Below are positions 14,722-22,490 of a DNA stretch of 45,127 nt, piece after piece; position 1 is the stretch's first letter, and every line of letters begins with the position of its first letter. The position numbers and the translations under genes are program-made. The DNA is from a virus. The stretch spans positions 1 to 45,127 of the IMG/VR virus record IMGVR_UViG_3300037808_001512; one strand, 5' to 3'. The notes beneath the pieces were generated by a model that worked only from the letters and a program-made list of their open reading frames with translations, did not search any database and had not been told where the DNA came from.

Positions 14722-15588
14722 TCAGCTGTCAGGCCAAAAAAACTCCGCACCAAGCGGAACCTCCATGTCCTGACTATGACCACATTCTCCACACTCGAAA
14801 TATTGTGTTAAATCAACATTTGGTGCGGCTATCTTGTACGCCATTCTCAAGTGTCTTGAATCTAATGACGGGATGTTGTTAATGAGATAGTTTATTGCTT
14901 CGGCGGTGCCATCTTCATTAACTGATATTAATATATTAGCTAACTGTGACGTAACGTTTCTTTCAACTGCGTTTTTGCGCTTTCTTGCGTTGGTGACCGC
15001 ACTTACCATGCCTTTCTCATCTCTTCCACAAAGAAGCCTAAAACGTATATCAAGCTGAGTTTTTGGAAGCTTTGTTGTAAATGTTCCGTCCTCATGATCT
15101 GTAACGTCTAACGCTTCGAGGTTGTCACCTTCGTAAATAGACGCTTCATTCAAGTCAAATGAGTATTTTGACAGTTCGCCGCAACCGGGACAACTCACAT
15201 TTGTGGTGTATTCACTTCCATATCCTGAGACACGGGTTGCAATTATAATCGCATTTCTATCGCCAATTAGCAAGGAATCCGCGTCGATTGACCGGTCTAC
15301 GATAATGCTCTCAACAACTCTGTCGAGGGCTACTCCCTTTTTAAGAAGTGTCCTTGATGTAAGGATATCCTCTTCTTTGGCCGTCATTTGTTTTAGCTCA
15401 ATACAGTCTTTCCCGTGAAGTGGGTGACCTTCTTGATAGAACCTGCCTTTAGACGGCAAATCCACAAATTCGGTAGGGACCACAAATGACAGCATTGGGC
15501 CGCTTTCGTTATTATCAGCTACCTGCTGATGTATTGGGCTTGTGTCGGTATTGTTCTTCGAACCGACGCGCCCCTTATTTCTCGACAA
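14722..15588 (-). CDS. 26: baseplate hub/tail chaperone protein, T4 gp26-like
   Basis: A 288-aa protein from a TTG start (15588) preceded by AGAGGTG. Residues 37-90 match the T4 baseplate-hub domain (PF12322 type): VPTEFVDLPSKGRFY, HPLHGK, then ELKQMTAKEEDILTSRTLL. Two CxxC pairs, C133/C136 (CPGCGE) and C266/C269 (CGECG), look like a zinc ribbon split by about 130 residues. The stop codon follows a TTTTTTT run that allows slipping into the next frame. In T4 gp26 belongs to hub assembly; here its position just before the tape measure also fits a tail chaperone. Confidence 0.78.
   Translation of the reverse strand: MSRNKGRVGSKNNTDTSPIHQQVADNNESGPMLSFVVPTEFVDLPSKGRFYQEGHPLHGKDCIELKQMTAKEEDILTSRTLLKKGVALDRVVESIIVDRSIDADSLLIGDRNAIIIATRVSGYGSEYTTNVSCPGCGELSKYSFDLNEASIYEGDNLEALDVTDHEDGTFTTKLPKTQLDIRFRLLCGRDEKGMVSAVTNARKRKNAVERNVTSQLANILISVNEDGTAEAINYLINNIPSLDSRHLRMAYKIAAPNVDLTQYFECGECGHSQDMEVPLGAEFFWPDS
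14736..14742 (-). promoter_or_regulatory. candidate frameshift site (T7 run)
   Basis: Seven T on the coding strand, read as GAG TTT TTT TGG in the gp26-like frame, four codons before its TGA. A +1 or -2 slip here would keep TTT pairing and continue into the downstream chaperone frame. Confidence 0.45.
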
Positions 15589-15617
15589 TGTACACCTCTT
15601 TTATGTTATGTAAGTTT

Positions 15618-16208
15618 TTAGCTGTTTGTACCAAAGAATTCTTTGCTTCCTGCGCCGGCGGTAGTCACAGAACCATCGGTGGTAACCTCGCAACGAGCCC
15701 AGTCGTACTTAAGAGTCATAGTTAACTCTGTAAGGTCATCTGAACCGTACTCAAGGTCTCCGTATTTAAGGTCTGAAATAAATGCATTCCACAGTGTCCA
15801 GGTCTCAAGTGCGTTTCCGTCACCATCAAGCTGGGTGATCTGAATGGCGCCAAGTCCGGTGGCTGCTTTAGCCTTGGACATAGTACCAAGATCGTTTGAT
15901 GTCGTTGGTGGACTATAGCCAGAGTTAGCAACGATTTGTGATAATGTAGCAGTAGCGTCTGGCTTAACAGGATCAACTAGAGTCAGGCTAATTTCGTTCC
16001 AGGTAACTGAACCTGGATAGTAGAAAGTATGGTTTAGATACTTGTGCTCGGCTGCAGCAATTGTGAAAGAGGGCTTATTCACTGTTTTTGCCCACCATAA
16101 AACTGCGTTGTCGCTATCAAGTCCATTAAGTTGAACTGTGAATCTAAATTTTCTTTTCGGATCTTTGAGGGTTGAATCCTCTCCGAAGTTTTCTGCCCAA
16201 AATGCCAT
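15618..16208 (-). CDS. 19: tail tube protein
   Basis: A 196-aa protein with the T4 gp19 fold signature: N-terminal LKDPKRKFRFTVQLNG, then PSFTIAAAEHKYLNHTFYYPG and VTWNEISLTLVDPV, ending in a strand with ELTMTLKYDWARCEVT. T4 gp19 is 163 aa, so this is slightly longer. It would stack as hexamers inside the sheath to make the DNA channel. The start has CAGGAG upstream. It follows the sheath gene with a short gap that carries an ACTATTTA motif. Confidence 0.9.
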   Translation of the reverse strand: MAFWAENFGEDSTLKDPKRKFRFTVQLNGLDSDNAVLWWAKTVNKPSFTIAAAEHKYLNHTFYYPGSVTWNEISLTLVDPVKPDATATLSQIVANSGYSPPTTSNDLGTMSKAKAATGLGAIQITQLDGDGNALETWTLWNAFISDLKYGDLEYGSDDLTELTMTLKYDWARCEVTTDGSVTTAGAGSKEFFGTNS

Positions 16209-16241
16209 TTTTTGTTTACTCCTGTTAAGTGTGCTCTATTT

Positions 16242-16249
16242 TAAATAGT
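16242..16249 (-). promoter_or_regulatory. late-promoter-like motif before the tube gene
   Basis: ACTATTTA on the coding strand in the 53-base gap between sheath stop and tube start, about 34 bases before the ATG. Confidence 0.5.
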
Positions 16250-16261
16250 TGCTAAAGACGT

Positions 16262-19192
16262 TTAGTCCTCGAAAGATGCCCCAGTATTTGTAATTGCAAA
16301 GTCAATTGCAATATACTCAATGGAACGTGCTGGCTGAATAGCAATCTTAGCATATAGGATGTTCTGGTCAATCAGATCATCTGTTGTTGTTGTTTCATCC
16401 AAGATTAAGCTATAGTTGGTAATACCAAATTGTGTCAGTACGTTTGACAAGAACGGCTCTGCTAGCCCTTTAAAGCGGTTCCATGTTGACTGGACATTCT
16501 GATCGAAGATAATCTGGTTCGATATGATCGAGATTTGCTTCTTCAAGTAGATGACTAGTCTGCGTACGTTAATTCTATCCAAGGCCGAGGGTGTCTGTTG
16601 CAGAGTCTTCTGTCCAAATACTACGATACCACTAGAGGGGAAGGAAGCGATTGGGTTAATATTAGACTCGTACAATGTGTCTCTGTTCTTGGATGTCAGA
16701 CGCTCTGTAATGTTGAGAATCGGAATTCCGGCTGCTCCATCTGATAATCCACCGCGGTTAAAGCCGGCCGGAGCGAACCATAGTTTGGAACGTTTCTCGG
16801 AACTTGCTAAGACACCCATCATTGCGACACTTGGTGGTACCCACACAAGCTGGCCGGTTCTGCCATCTGTGGTTTGGACCCATGGATAGAATGTACATCC
16901 ATAACTTGAGTCAAGGCCACGGGCCCGAAGGTCGTTTGCAGCATTCACTGGCGTTGTTCCAATCCTATTCGCTTTATCAGCTTTAAATGCTTCGTGAGGC
17001 GGGATGTAGATGCTTGGGAGGTCGATGATAGAAAGTGCATCGCCTCTTTGCTCGCACAAGTCGATCATGTGACTAGTGAGAGTGTTGTTTGTCAATCCTG
17101 GTGCTGCCAACATGTTCATATCATTTGCCTCGGGGTCAGCCACTGTATCAATGGCTTTCTTCCACGAGTAGTAGATCGAACTGTTTAGGTCTGTTGGACT
17201 TGCTGGGATACCATTGTTATACAGTGGATCAGGAAGTCTGATGTCAAATCCATCAAATGCACCCCAAAATGGAGCAGTAAAGGAATCATATCCTGCATCC
17301 AATAGGCTCTTATATGTATTGGAGCCTGTTGAAGACACACTGGTACTACCAGAGCGCGATCCGGAAATATATATATAGTTACTTCCGGTCGTGGCGACAA
17401 GTGTGTTAACAACATCGTCCATAGAGAAGATATAAGAGTATCCGTCAAAACCAGGTGTGGCGGCAGCTGTCGGATCGTCCGGGAAAGACGCGTAAGGAAG
17501 GCGATGGAAGTCAGCTATACTCACATCGTTTCGAGTTGAGCCGGAGGCGCGTGTGGTTTGCATTCCAAATGATGCCCTGGTTGCGTCACTAAGGCCGCCG
17601 TCCGATGCAGAGTTGCGCAGTCTGACGGATGGGAAAGTAAGAGAGCAAGTAAGAGCGGTGAGCCCTGTCGCCGTGCCCGCGGCGGAGGAAACCACCAGAT
17701 TGCAAGTGGCTGTTGACCACCACCCCGGAACTTCTTCACCAAGGACTGCGAATTTAGTCGCTTCGTCGCCGCTTCGAGATGTGGTCGAACCGGTGAGAGT
17801 AAAATCTGTGGCCTTCGGTGGTCCATAATAACCAAACGGAAGTAATGTTTCCATGCCGGATGCGCCGGCTTCAACATCTAGATTCATATCGATTCGAATA
17901 TATTTTGAGCGAGTGGGGAAATCGGTTGCGTAGTCTTTTAGCCTTCTCTCGGTAGCATCCCACTGTACGTAAGCGGTACCGATCTTTTTAGCGATGAAAC
18001 TCGGAGAAGTCGGATCAAGTGTACAACCATCAAATCTTTCAACTATTTCGATTGAGTTGTCAGTATCTGAAATTCTGCGCAAGACGAGGGAGAAGGACCC
18101 ATATTGGTTTGCGTCTGTCGTTGATTGCCTGATTCTTTCAATTGAGACCTTTAGGTTTCGTTGCAACCATTCACCATGCCCAAGTCCAAGTACACGAAAT
18201 AGTTTTTGATTATTCAGCGGGTTGTAAGAGGCTGGTGAGCCTACGTCTTGACCAATAAACCACCCTGCGGTTGCTTCTCTGGCTTTCTGACCTTTCATGA
18301 GGTTTGGTGCTACAGTAGTCTCCGAGCCACTCAAAGCGATTCCTGCGATAAGCCCGACCAAGTTGCCACTGGTTAAATTTGCATCTCGAAGATCTTGTTC
18401 ATAACTTTCTCCAAGCCAGTAATCTCTCTCAGATGTGGTTGTGTAAAAAGCTCCAGCGGCCCGCAGTTGGGGGTTTGTGTTGAATTTCTTTCTAAGGAAG
18501 TTTTCGTTCGCATCATTAAAACCGAATGTTACAACATCGGTTCTACTAGTATCGGTTCCTACAATCTCTACTGTAAACTCACCCTGAGCATTGGAGTTAA
18601 CAAGCGTGCCTGCGCTCTTTACTACTGTGGGTGTGGTGGAACCGGTTGAGTAGACGCTTCCTGAAAGTTTGATGGTACCATTGTCTAAATACCATACAGC
18701 TGCTAGTTTTCCGGCAGAAGAACCTGTAAACGCCACCTTAAGATCGGCGCCACCTGAACCAGAGGGGAAGACCCAAAGGCCGATGGCTCCACCGGTGCCA
18801 CCATCACCTAAAGTATTGTCTGTCTTCCATCCAGCTTGGCCAACGCCTGTGCTAGCGTTTGAATCTTGTTCTCCCAAAACTCTAATATAAGTAAGGGGTG
18901 CGACATTAGATTTCAGGAAGGCTTTCGCGGCGTATGTTCCATACATCGGTGATTGCATATCGTTACCGGAGCGGTAGATATCTCCTCCACCGTTTCCAGC
19001 AACTGTGTCACCAAACATATCTATAAAATCTGAGTATGACTGTAGTTTCATCGGGCGCATGGCGATGCCTTTGCGCGCGCGACCAATTATAACTGGTCCT
19101 ATATCATCGGCTTTTTGTGGCCTTGCGGAGTTATCAATTTCTTTGATTTGTACACCTGGGGAGACAAATCTAAAGTTTTTAAATTCTGGCAT
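16262..19192 (-). CDS. 18: contractile tail sheath protein, enlarged
   Basis: A 976-aa protein. The N-terminus (FVSPGVQIKEIDNS, then GPVIIGRARKG and YSDFIDMFGD) and the C-terminal third (YPWVQTTDGRTGQLVWVPPS, SIEYIAIDFAITN) are those of T4-type sheath proteins. T4 gp18 is 659 aa, so about 300 extra residues sit in the middle. Ser/Gly/Thr-rich beta segments at about 130-240 and 470-670 probably form outward-facing domains. During infection the sheath contracts to drive the tube into the cell. It lies upstream of the tube gene, as in T4. Confidence 0.92.
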   Translation of the reverse strand: MPEFKNFRFVSPGVQIKEIDNSARPQKADDIGPVIIGRARKGIAMRPMKLQSYSDFIDMFGDTVAGNGGGDIYRSGNDMQSPMYGTYAAKAFLKSNVAPLTYIRVLGEQDSNASTGVGQAGWKTDNTLGDGGTGGAIGLWVFPSGSGGADLKVAFTGSSAGKLAAVWYLDNGTIKLSGSVYSTGSTTPTVVKSAGTLVNSNAQGEFTVEIVGTDTSRTDVVTFGFNDANENFLRKKFNTNPQLRAAGAFYTTTSERDYWLGESYEQDLRDANLTSGNLVGLIAGIALSGSETTVAPNLMKGQKAREATAGWFIGQDVGSPASYNPLNNQKLFRVLGLGHGEWLQRNLKVSIERIRQSTTDANQYGSFSLVLRRISDTDNSIEIVERFDGCTLDPTSPSFIAKKIGTAYVQWDATERRLKDYATDFPTRSKYIRIDMNLDVEAGASGMETLLPFGYYGPPKATDFTLTGSTTSRSGDEATKFAVLGEEVPGWWSTATCNLVVSSAAGTATGLTALTCSLTFPSVRLRNSASDGGLSDATRASFGMQTTRASGSTRNDVSIADFHRLPYASFPDDPTAAATPGFDGYSYIFSMDDVVNTLVATTGSNYIYISGSRSGSTSVSSTGSNTYKSLLDAGYDSFTAPFWGAFDGFDIRLPDPLYNNGIPASPTDLNSSIYYSWKKAIDTVADPEANDMNMLAAPGLTNNTLTSHMIDLCEQRGDALSIIDLPSIYIPPHEAFKADKANRIGTTPVNAANDLRARGLDSSYGCTFYPWVQTTDGRTGQLVWVPPSVAMMGVLASSEKRSKLWFAPAGFNRGGLSDGAAGIPILNITERLTSKNRDTLYESNINPIASFPSSGIVVFGQKTLQQTPSALDRINVRRLVIYLKKQISIISNQIIFDQNVQSTWNRFKGLAEPFLSNVLTQFGITNYSLILDETTTTDDLIDQNILYAKIAIQPARSIEYIAIDFAITNTGASFED

Positions 19193-19250
19193 TGTTTATT
19201 TCCTTTCTTAAATCTATATCTTTTGGACTAAATGTCGTCGCAATCAACTG

Positions 19251-19258
19251 TAAATAGT
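19251..19258 (-). promoter_or_regulatory. late-promoter-like motif before the sheath gene
   Basis: ACTATTTA on the coding strand, 59 bases upstream of the sheath ATG in a 160-base gap. The rest of that gap shows only a weak CCTGAA/TTCAGG stem and a short in-frame extension of the preceding gene. Confidence 0.5.
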
Positions 19259-19352
19259 ATTTCGGTATTCAAAAGTCTCTAAAAATCCTGAAGTATCCGA
19301 TCAAAACGCCAAATGGTTCAGGAAGCTCTCTATCATATATCAATATTTGTAT

Positions 19353-20240
19353 TTAATCGTTTGGAATAAGACTTTTTTGTCCCGGCCATGCGCTCGTTGC
19401 TGTTTCTCGCGGGTATGTCACGGTGACAGCATTTTCTGTTACTTTAACAAGCTGCCTATCATCGTTGGGACCTTCACCTATAAGATAGCCTAATATCTTT
19501 ATACTGAATTCGGTTGTGAAGAGTCTGGAGTCCTCTTGCATGTCAGCGACGTTGTTGGAGTGGCTAAAGCTTTGGTCTATAAAGGCTTCATATAAATGTC
19601 CGTTTCTTCGCAACAAAAAAGAGTTAATCTGTCCCGTCCGAGTCAGGAACGGAATTGTAAGTTCATTGATCTGTTGCTGGTATTCTGCTTTTATCACTAT
19701 TTTATAGTCAACGTTTATATATATCGGGATCGGGATCGAAAGTGTTTGAATAACCACTTTGGAATTCACTCGTGGAGACCATTTCTGTCTGGATGCAGCT
19801 TCTGTGGTTGTTCTGGTTCCGTTGGCCACTGCAAAGTTTCTTGTTTTGTCTTCTACTATTCTCTTTGCAACCACAAGTCTTCCGGAACGGCCGTTCCCCT
19901 TACTTGAATATATTTGTGCTTGAAATGCGCCTTTTCTGGTTGGGTCTTTGACGATTCCTGTTCTTTCAATACTTAGGAATGGCAGCTTAAACGCTCCACC
20001 ATCATCTCTAAGGCTAAGGTCGTCTTTTATTTGGAAAGCTCTTTCAGGGGTCTGCCAAAGCACAGGAACCATAGTGAATCCTTCGTTGGTTCGTGAGCTT
20101 AACTTTAGATTCTCCTTTAACCATGAAGTTATTGAATAATCTATATTCTCTATGTCTGAGGATAGCATACCAAGCTCTTTTAGAGTAGTCTCGGTGGCGC
20201 CTTCTGGTAGCATCGCAAAATCAAAGTCACTAGGTAGCAT
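19353..20240 (-). CDS. 15: tail sheath stabilisation/completion protein, gp15-like
   Basis: A 295-aa protein if the ATG at 20240 (GAGGG upstream) is used. An in-frame ATG at 20291 would add 17 residues and overlap the upstream gene by 62 bases. The protein has the gp15 sequence of parts: FTMVPVLWQTPERAF, a basic middle, paired strands SIPIPIYINVDYKIVIKAEY, then FTTEFSIKILGYLIGEGP. T4 gp15 is 272 aa and caps the top of the tail before head joining. Position after gp13/gp14-like genes and before the sheath supports this. Overall identity looks low, so the call is by layout plus pattern. Confidence 0.62.
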   Translation of the reverse strand: MLPSDFDFAMLPEGATETTLKELGMLSSDIENIDYSITSWLKENLKLSSRTNEGFTMVPVLWQTPERAFQIKDDLSLRDDGGAFKLPFLSIERTGIVKDPTRKGAFQAQIYSSKGNGRSGRLVVAKRIVEDKTRNFAVANGTRTTTEAASRQKWSPRVNSKVVIQTLSIPIPIYINVDYKIVIKAEYQQQINELTIPFLTRTGQINSFLLRRNGHLYEAFIDQSFSHSNNVADMQEDSRLFTTEFSIKILGYLIGEGPNDDRQLVKVTENAVTVTYPRETATSAWPGQKSLIPND

Positions 20241-20718
20241 CGAATAGCCCTCTTCTTGCTCGCCGGCAGCGAGCGGAAATTTCAAATCCATGATGGACTT
20301 GGCCGAATAGTTTTGTATCTTCGGTTAACTTAACTATCTCGTAATAATAATCTCCGTACAAAACAAAGTCACCTTCACGAACATACATGTCTTGATCTTC
20401 TTCAAGGCGCCTTTTGTGGAAATGAATATTAATTTCCCAAGTCTTGTCAATCCCACCGCTAGCTAAATATTCTGTTGAAAGATCTGTAAATTCTACCAAA
20501 GCGTATACACGAACAGGCGGCAGATATGTTTTTTCAATTGCTTCTCCATATAAATCATGGAAATCGGTTGTCTTCATATCAATTGAATAATACAGAATCT
20601 GCTGGCCAATGACCTTCTCAATAAGTTCGTCATTGACTTGTTTTACTAAGTCACGTTCTTTCTTACCTAAGAAAAGTGGCGGTGGTGGGGCTGCGGGTTT
20701 ATTCCATTCATTAGACAT
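20230..20718 (-). CDS. 14: neck protein, gp14-like (short)
   Basis: A 162-aa protein. The C-terminal half holds the recognisable part: WEINIHFHKRRLEE, then VREGDFVLYGDYYYEIVKLT and KLFGQVHHGFEI. This matches the T4 gp14 run of a strand, EGDLIYF, an EI-strand and a Q-G-containing strand. T4 gp14 is 256 aa, and this version lacks its C-terminal tail. The N-terminus has a proline run (PAAPPPPLF). It follows gp13-like closely (six bases) and overlaps the gp15-like start. It would form the head-tail connector with gp13. Confidence 0.62.
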   Translation of the reverse strand: MSNEWNKPAAPPPPLFLGKKERDLVKQVNDELIEKVIGQQILYYSIDMKTTDFHDLYGEAIEKTYLPPVRVYALVEFTDLSTEYLASGGIDKTWEINIHFHKRRLEEDQDMYVREGDFVLYGDYYYEIVKLTEDTKLFGQVHHGFEISARCRRARRGLFDAT

Positions 20719-20724
20719 TTATAT

Positions 20725-21999
20725 TTATCCCACAAATATCGGTAGTGGTGATCCCTTATAAACTGTGGCTGTTGCTTCAGTTGTTTCCGAGTCGTATTTG
20801 ACCAATTCCTTGTATTCAACTTCTTTGAGCATCTCGTGTAACTTATCTCTAAGCTGTTGTTGCTCTTCTTTAGCTTGTGATAATAATTCTGAATGGTTGA
20901 GGGTTACACTCTCGCCTGGGATCGGTATCGTGGTAAACTTACCTCGAATCTGTCCCAACATTTCTTTTGACAAAGCTAGCGCATACTTTCTAATCCATTG
21001 TTTACCCATTGAGTTGATATTTTGAAAAGGAATATTATCAAAAGGAATTGTATTCAAGTTGTTTATTCCCTGTGTGCCGTCCGTGTAAGCGGAGTTCTCA
21101 TCCCAAGCATTCTGGTCATCAACGTAAAACCTAACCCATACACGATCAACATTCGAAAAGTCCCAATAACCAGGGTTTGGATATAACCTTAGTTTATTGT
21201 CTATAACCTCATATGAGAAGTGCGATGTTCGAGTCCAGATATTGTCTTCATACATCATTGCTTGCATCTTGTTTTGCCAAGCTGGAATTATCTCGAATGT
21301 GGAGTCATCCGAAAACTGGCCATAAGTGCTCATGTTGCCGACGGCTCCAATTCCACCATAATATCCATAGAATCTCCACATTGCGCGGGGTGATTTATAA
21401 AATACTTGTGTTATTATTACTCTCTTTCCATCTACAAGGCCAGAATATGGCACAGCGGTGCCGGATGAGTCGACTCCTGATGTAGAGGCGTCATTTATTA
21501 TCTCTTGTAAGTCGTAGTCTTGCTTGTTCGTTTCCGGCTGGAAAGATGCGGAGAATTGAGGTAGAGTACCACCAAAGCCACCAATAGCCGACATATTGTC
21601 TGCAACTTTCTTGGCATATCCCACCTGAAACCTTGGATATTTTAAGTTTACGCTGGCCGGCCCTGATTTAAGCTCGCCTTTATGATCGAACGTGCCGGTT
21701 GTGTTTCCAAGCACGCTAGATAAAACATTTTTACCTTGATGCAGGTTGACAATATATGAATACTCTAGAACTGCCTCTTCATATGCCGAATAAACGTTTG
21801 CTGTTGTTAGCTCGATGTCAACAACATCACCACCAAGCTTTCTATAAGTATATGCGACCTGCGTGGAGGCGCCGGTGATGAAGTCTGCTGAGCCAGTGTA
21901 TATCCCAAAGGGGACCGCGGCGGTAACGTCTGATGTGGAACCGGTGGAAGTTAATACAACTGCACTTTGTGTAGATTTTGGATCAAGATTAGTTGGCAC
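20725..21999 (-). CDS. 13: neck protein, gp13-like
   Basis: A 424-aa protein from GTG 21999, preceded by AGGGGGG. Strong gp13 hallmarks are YSAYEEAVLEYSYIVNLHQG near 70-90, the strand VWVRFYVDD, and WIRKYALALSKEMLGQIRGK then FTTIPIPGESVTLN near 340-375. It is longer than T4 gp13 (309 aa), with extra residues mostly at the N-terminus. It would build the neck ring between portal and tail. An ACTATTTA motif lies 20 bases upstream. Confidence 0.82.
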   Translation of the reverse strand: MPTNLDPKSTQSAVVLTSTGSTSDVTAAVPFGIYTGSADFITGASTQVAYTYRKLGGDVVDIELTTANVYSAYEEAVLEYSYIVNLHQGKNVLSSVLGNTTGTFDHKGELKSGPASVNLKYPRFQVGYAKKVADNMSAIGGFGGTLPQFSASFQPETNKQDYDLQEIINDASTSGVDSSGTAVPYSGLVDGKRVIITQVFYKSPRAMWRFYGYYGGIGAVGNMSTYGQFSDDSTFEIIPAWQNKMQAMMYEDNIWTRTSHFSYEVIDNKLRLYPNPGYWDFSNVDRVWVRFYVDDQNAWDENSAYTDGTQGINNLNTIPFDNIPFQNINSMGKQWIRKYALALSKEMLGQIRGKFTTIPIPGESVTLNHSELLSQAKEEQQQLRDKLHEMLKEVEYKELVKYDSETTEATATVYKGSPLPIFVG

Positions 22000-22018
22000 A
22001 CGTAAGCCCCCCTATTAT

Positions 22019-22026
22019 TAAATAGT
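22019..22026 (-). promoter_or_regulatory. late-promoter-like motif before the gp13-like gene
   Basis: ACTATTTA on the coding strand, 20 bases before the GTG start, in the 64-base gap after the basic small protein. Confidence 0.5.
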
Positions 22027-22063
22027 TTTGCAACAAACAAACAACGTCGTTGTTAACACTTTA

Positions 22064-22291
22064 TTAAGACGTTGTTGCATCTCTCTTCGTCTTTGAGGTG
22101 GTGGACTTCTTTTTGATGCCTGATGTTGTCTTCTTGGCAGCTGTCGCTACTTTTTCAGTCACCCGTACTTTGGGGGTGCCTTTGGGTGCAACAGTCGCTA
22201 CAACCTCTTGTGTCTCGACCGGTGCGGCGGCAACTTCTACAGCTTCTGCCTTCTTGTTAAGACGTTTCCATTTTTTCCATGATTTACCCAT
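22064..22291 (-). CDS. small Lys/Ala-rich histone-H1-tail-like protein
   Basis: A 75-aa protein. ATG 22291 is chosen over an upstream start at 22345 because AAAGGAG lies just before it. It has a basic head (MGKSWKKWKRLNKKAE), an Ala/Val/Thr-rich middle with a proline (VAPKGTPKVRVTE), and a strongly basic tail (KKTTSGIKKKSTTSKTKRD). The composition resembles the tails of histone H1 and Hc1-type proteins and phage internal DNA-binding proteins. It is located between the capsid and neck genes, each with separate control. Packaging with DNA is inference. Confidence 0.68.
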   Translation of the reverse strand: MGKSWKKWKRLNKKAEAVEVAAAPVETQEVVATVAPKGTPKVRVTEKVATAAKKTTSGIKKKSTTSKTKRDATTS

Positions 22292-22323
22292 TGTGTTCTC
22301 CTTTATAGAATTGAGTGTTATTA

Positions 22324-22331
22324 TATATAGT
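22324..22331 (-). promoter_or_regulatory. variant late-promoter-like motif before the basic protein
   Basis: ACTATATA, one base off the ACTATTTA seen elsewhere, 33 bases before ATG 22291 and downstream of a terminator. Confidence 0.35.
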
Positions 22332-22426
22332 TTTCTGAGTATCAAAACAACAAAAACAAAATCTCAAAATTTGCTTGGCGAAAAAATCAAGCAGATGTTG
22401 CTTTTAAGCCTTGTTACTCAAAGCAA

Positions 22427-22456
22427 AGAGCCCCCTCGTCGAAACGAGGGGACTCT
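22427..22456 (-). terminator. terminator hairpin after the major capsid gene
   Basis: CCCCTCGT and ACGAGGGG pair around a TTCG tetraloop on the minus strand, extended by AGAG/CTCT with small bulges. The tract after it (CTCTTTGCTTTG) is only moderately U-rich. A stable UUCG-type loop suits a strong end for the most expressed gene. Confidence 0.7.
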
Positions 22457-22490
22457 TTATTGTTGATTAATACTGTTTAGTACTGATTAT

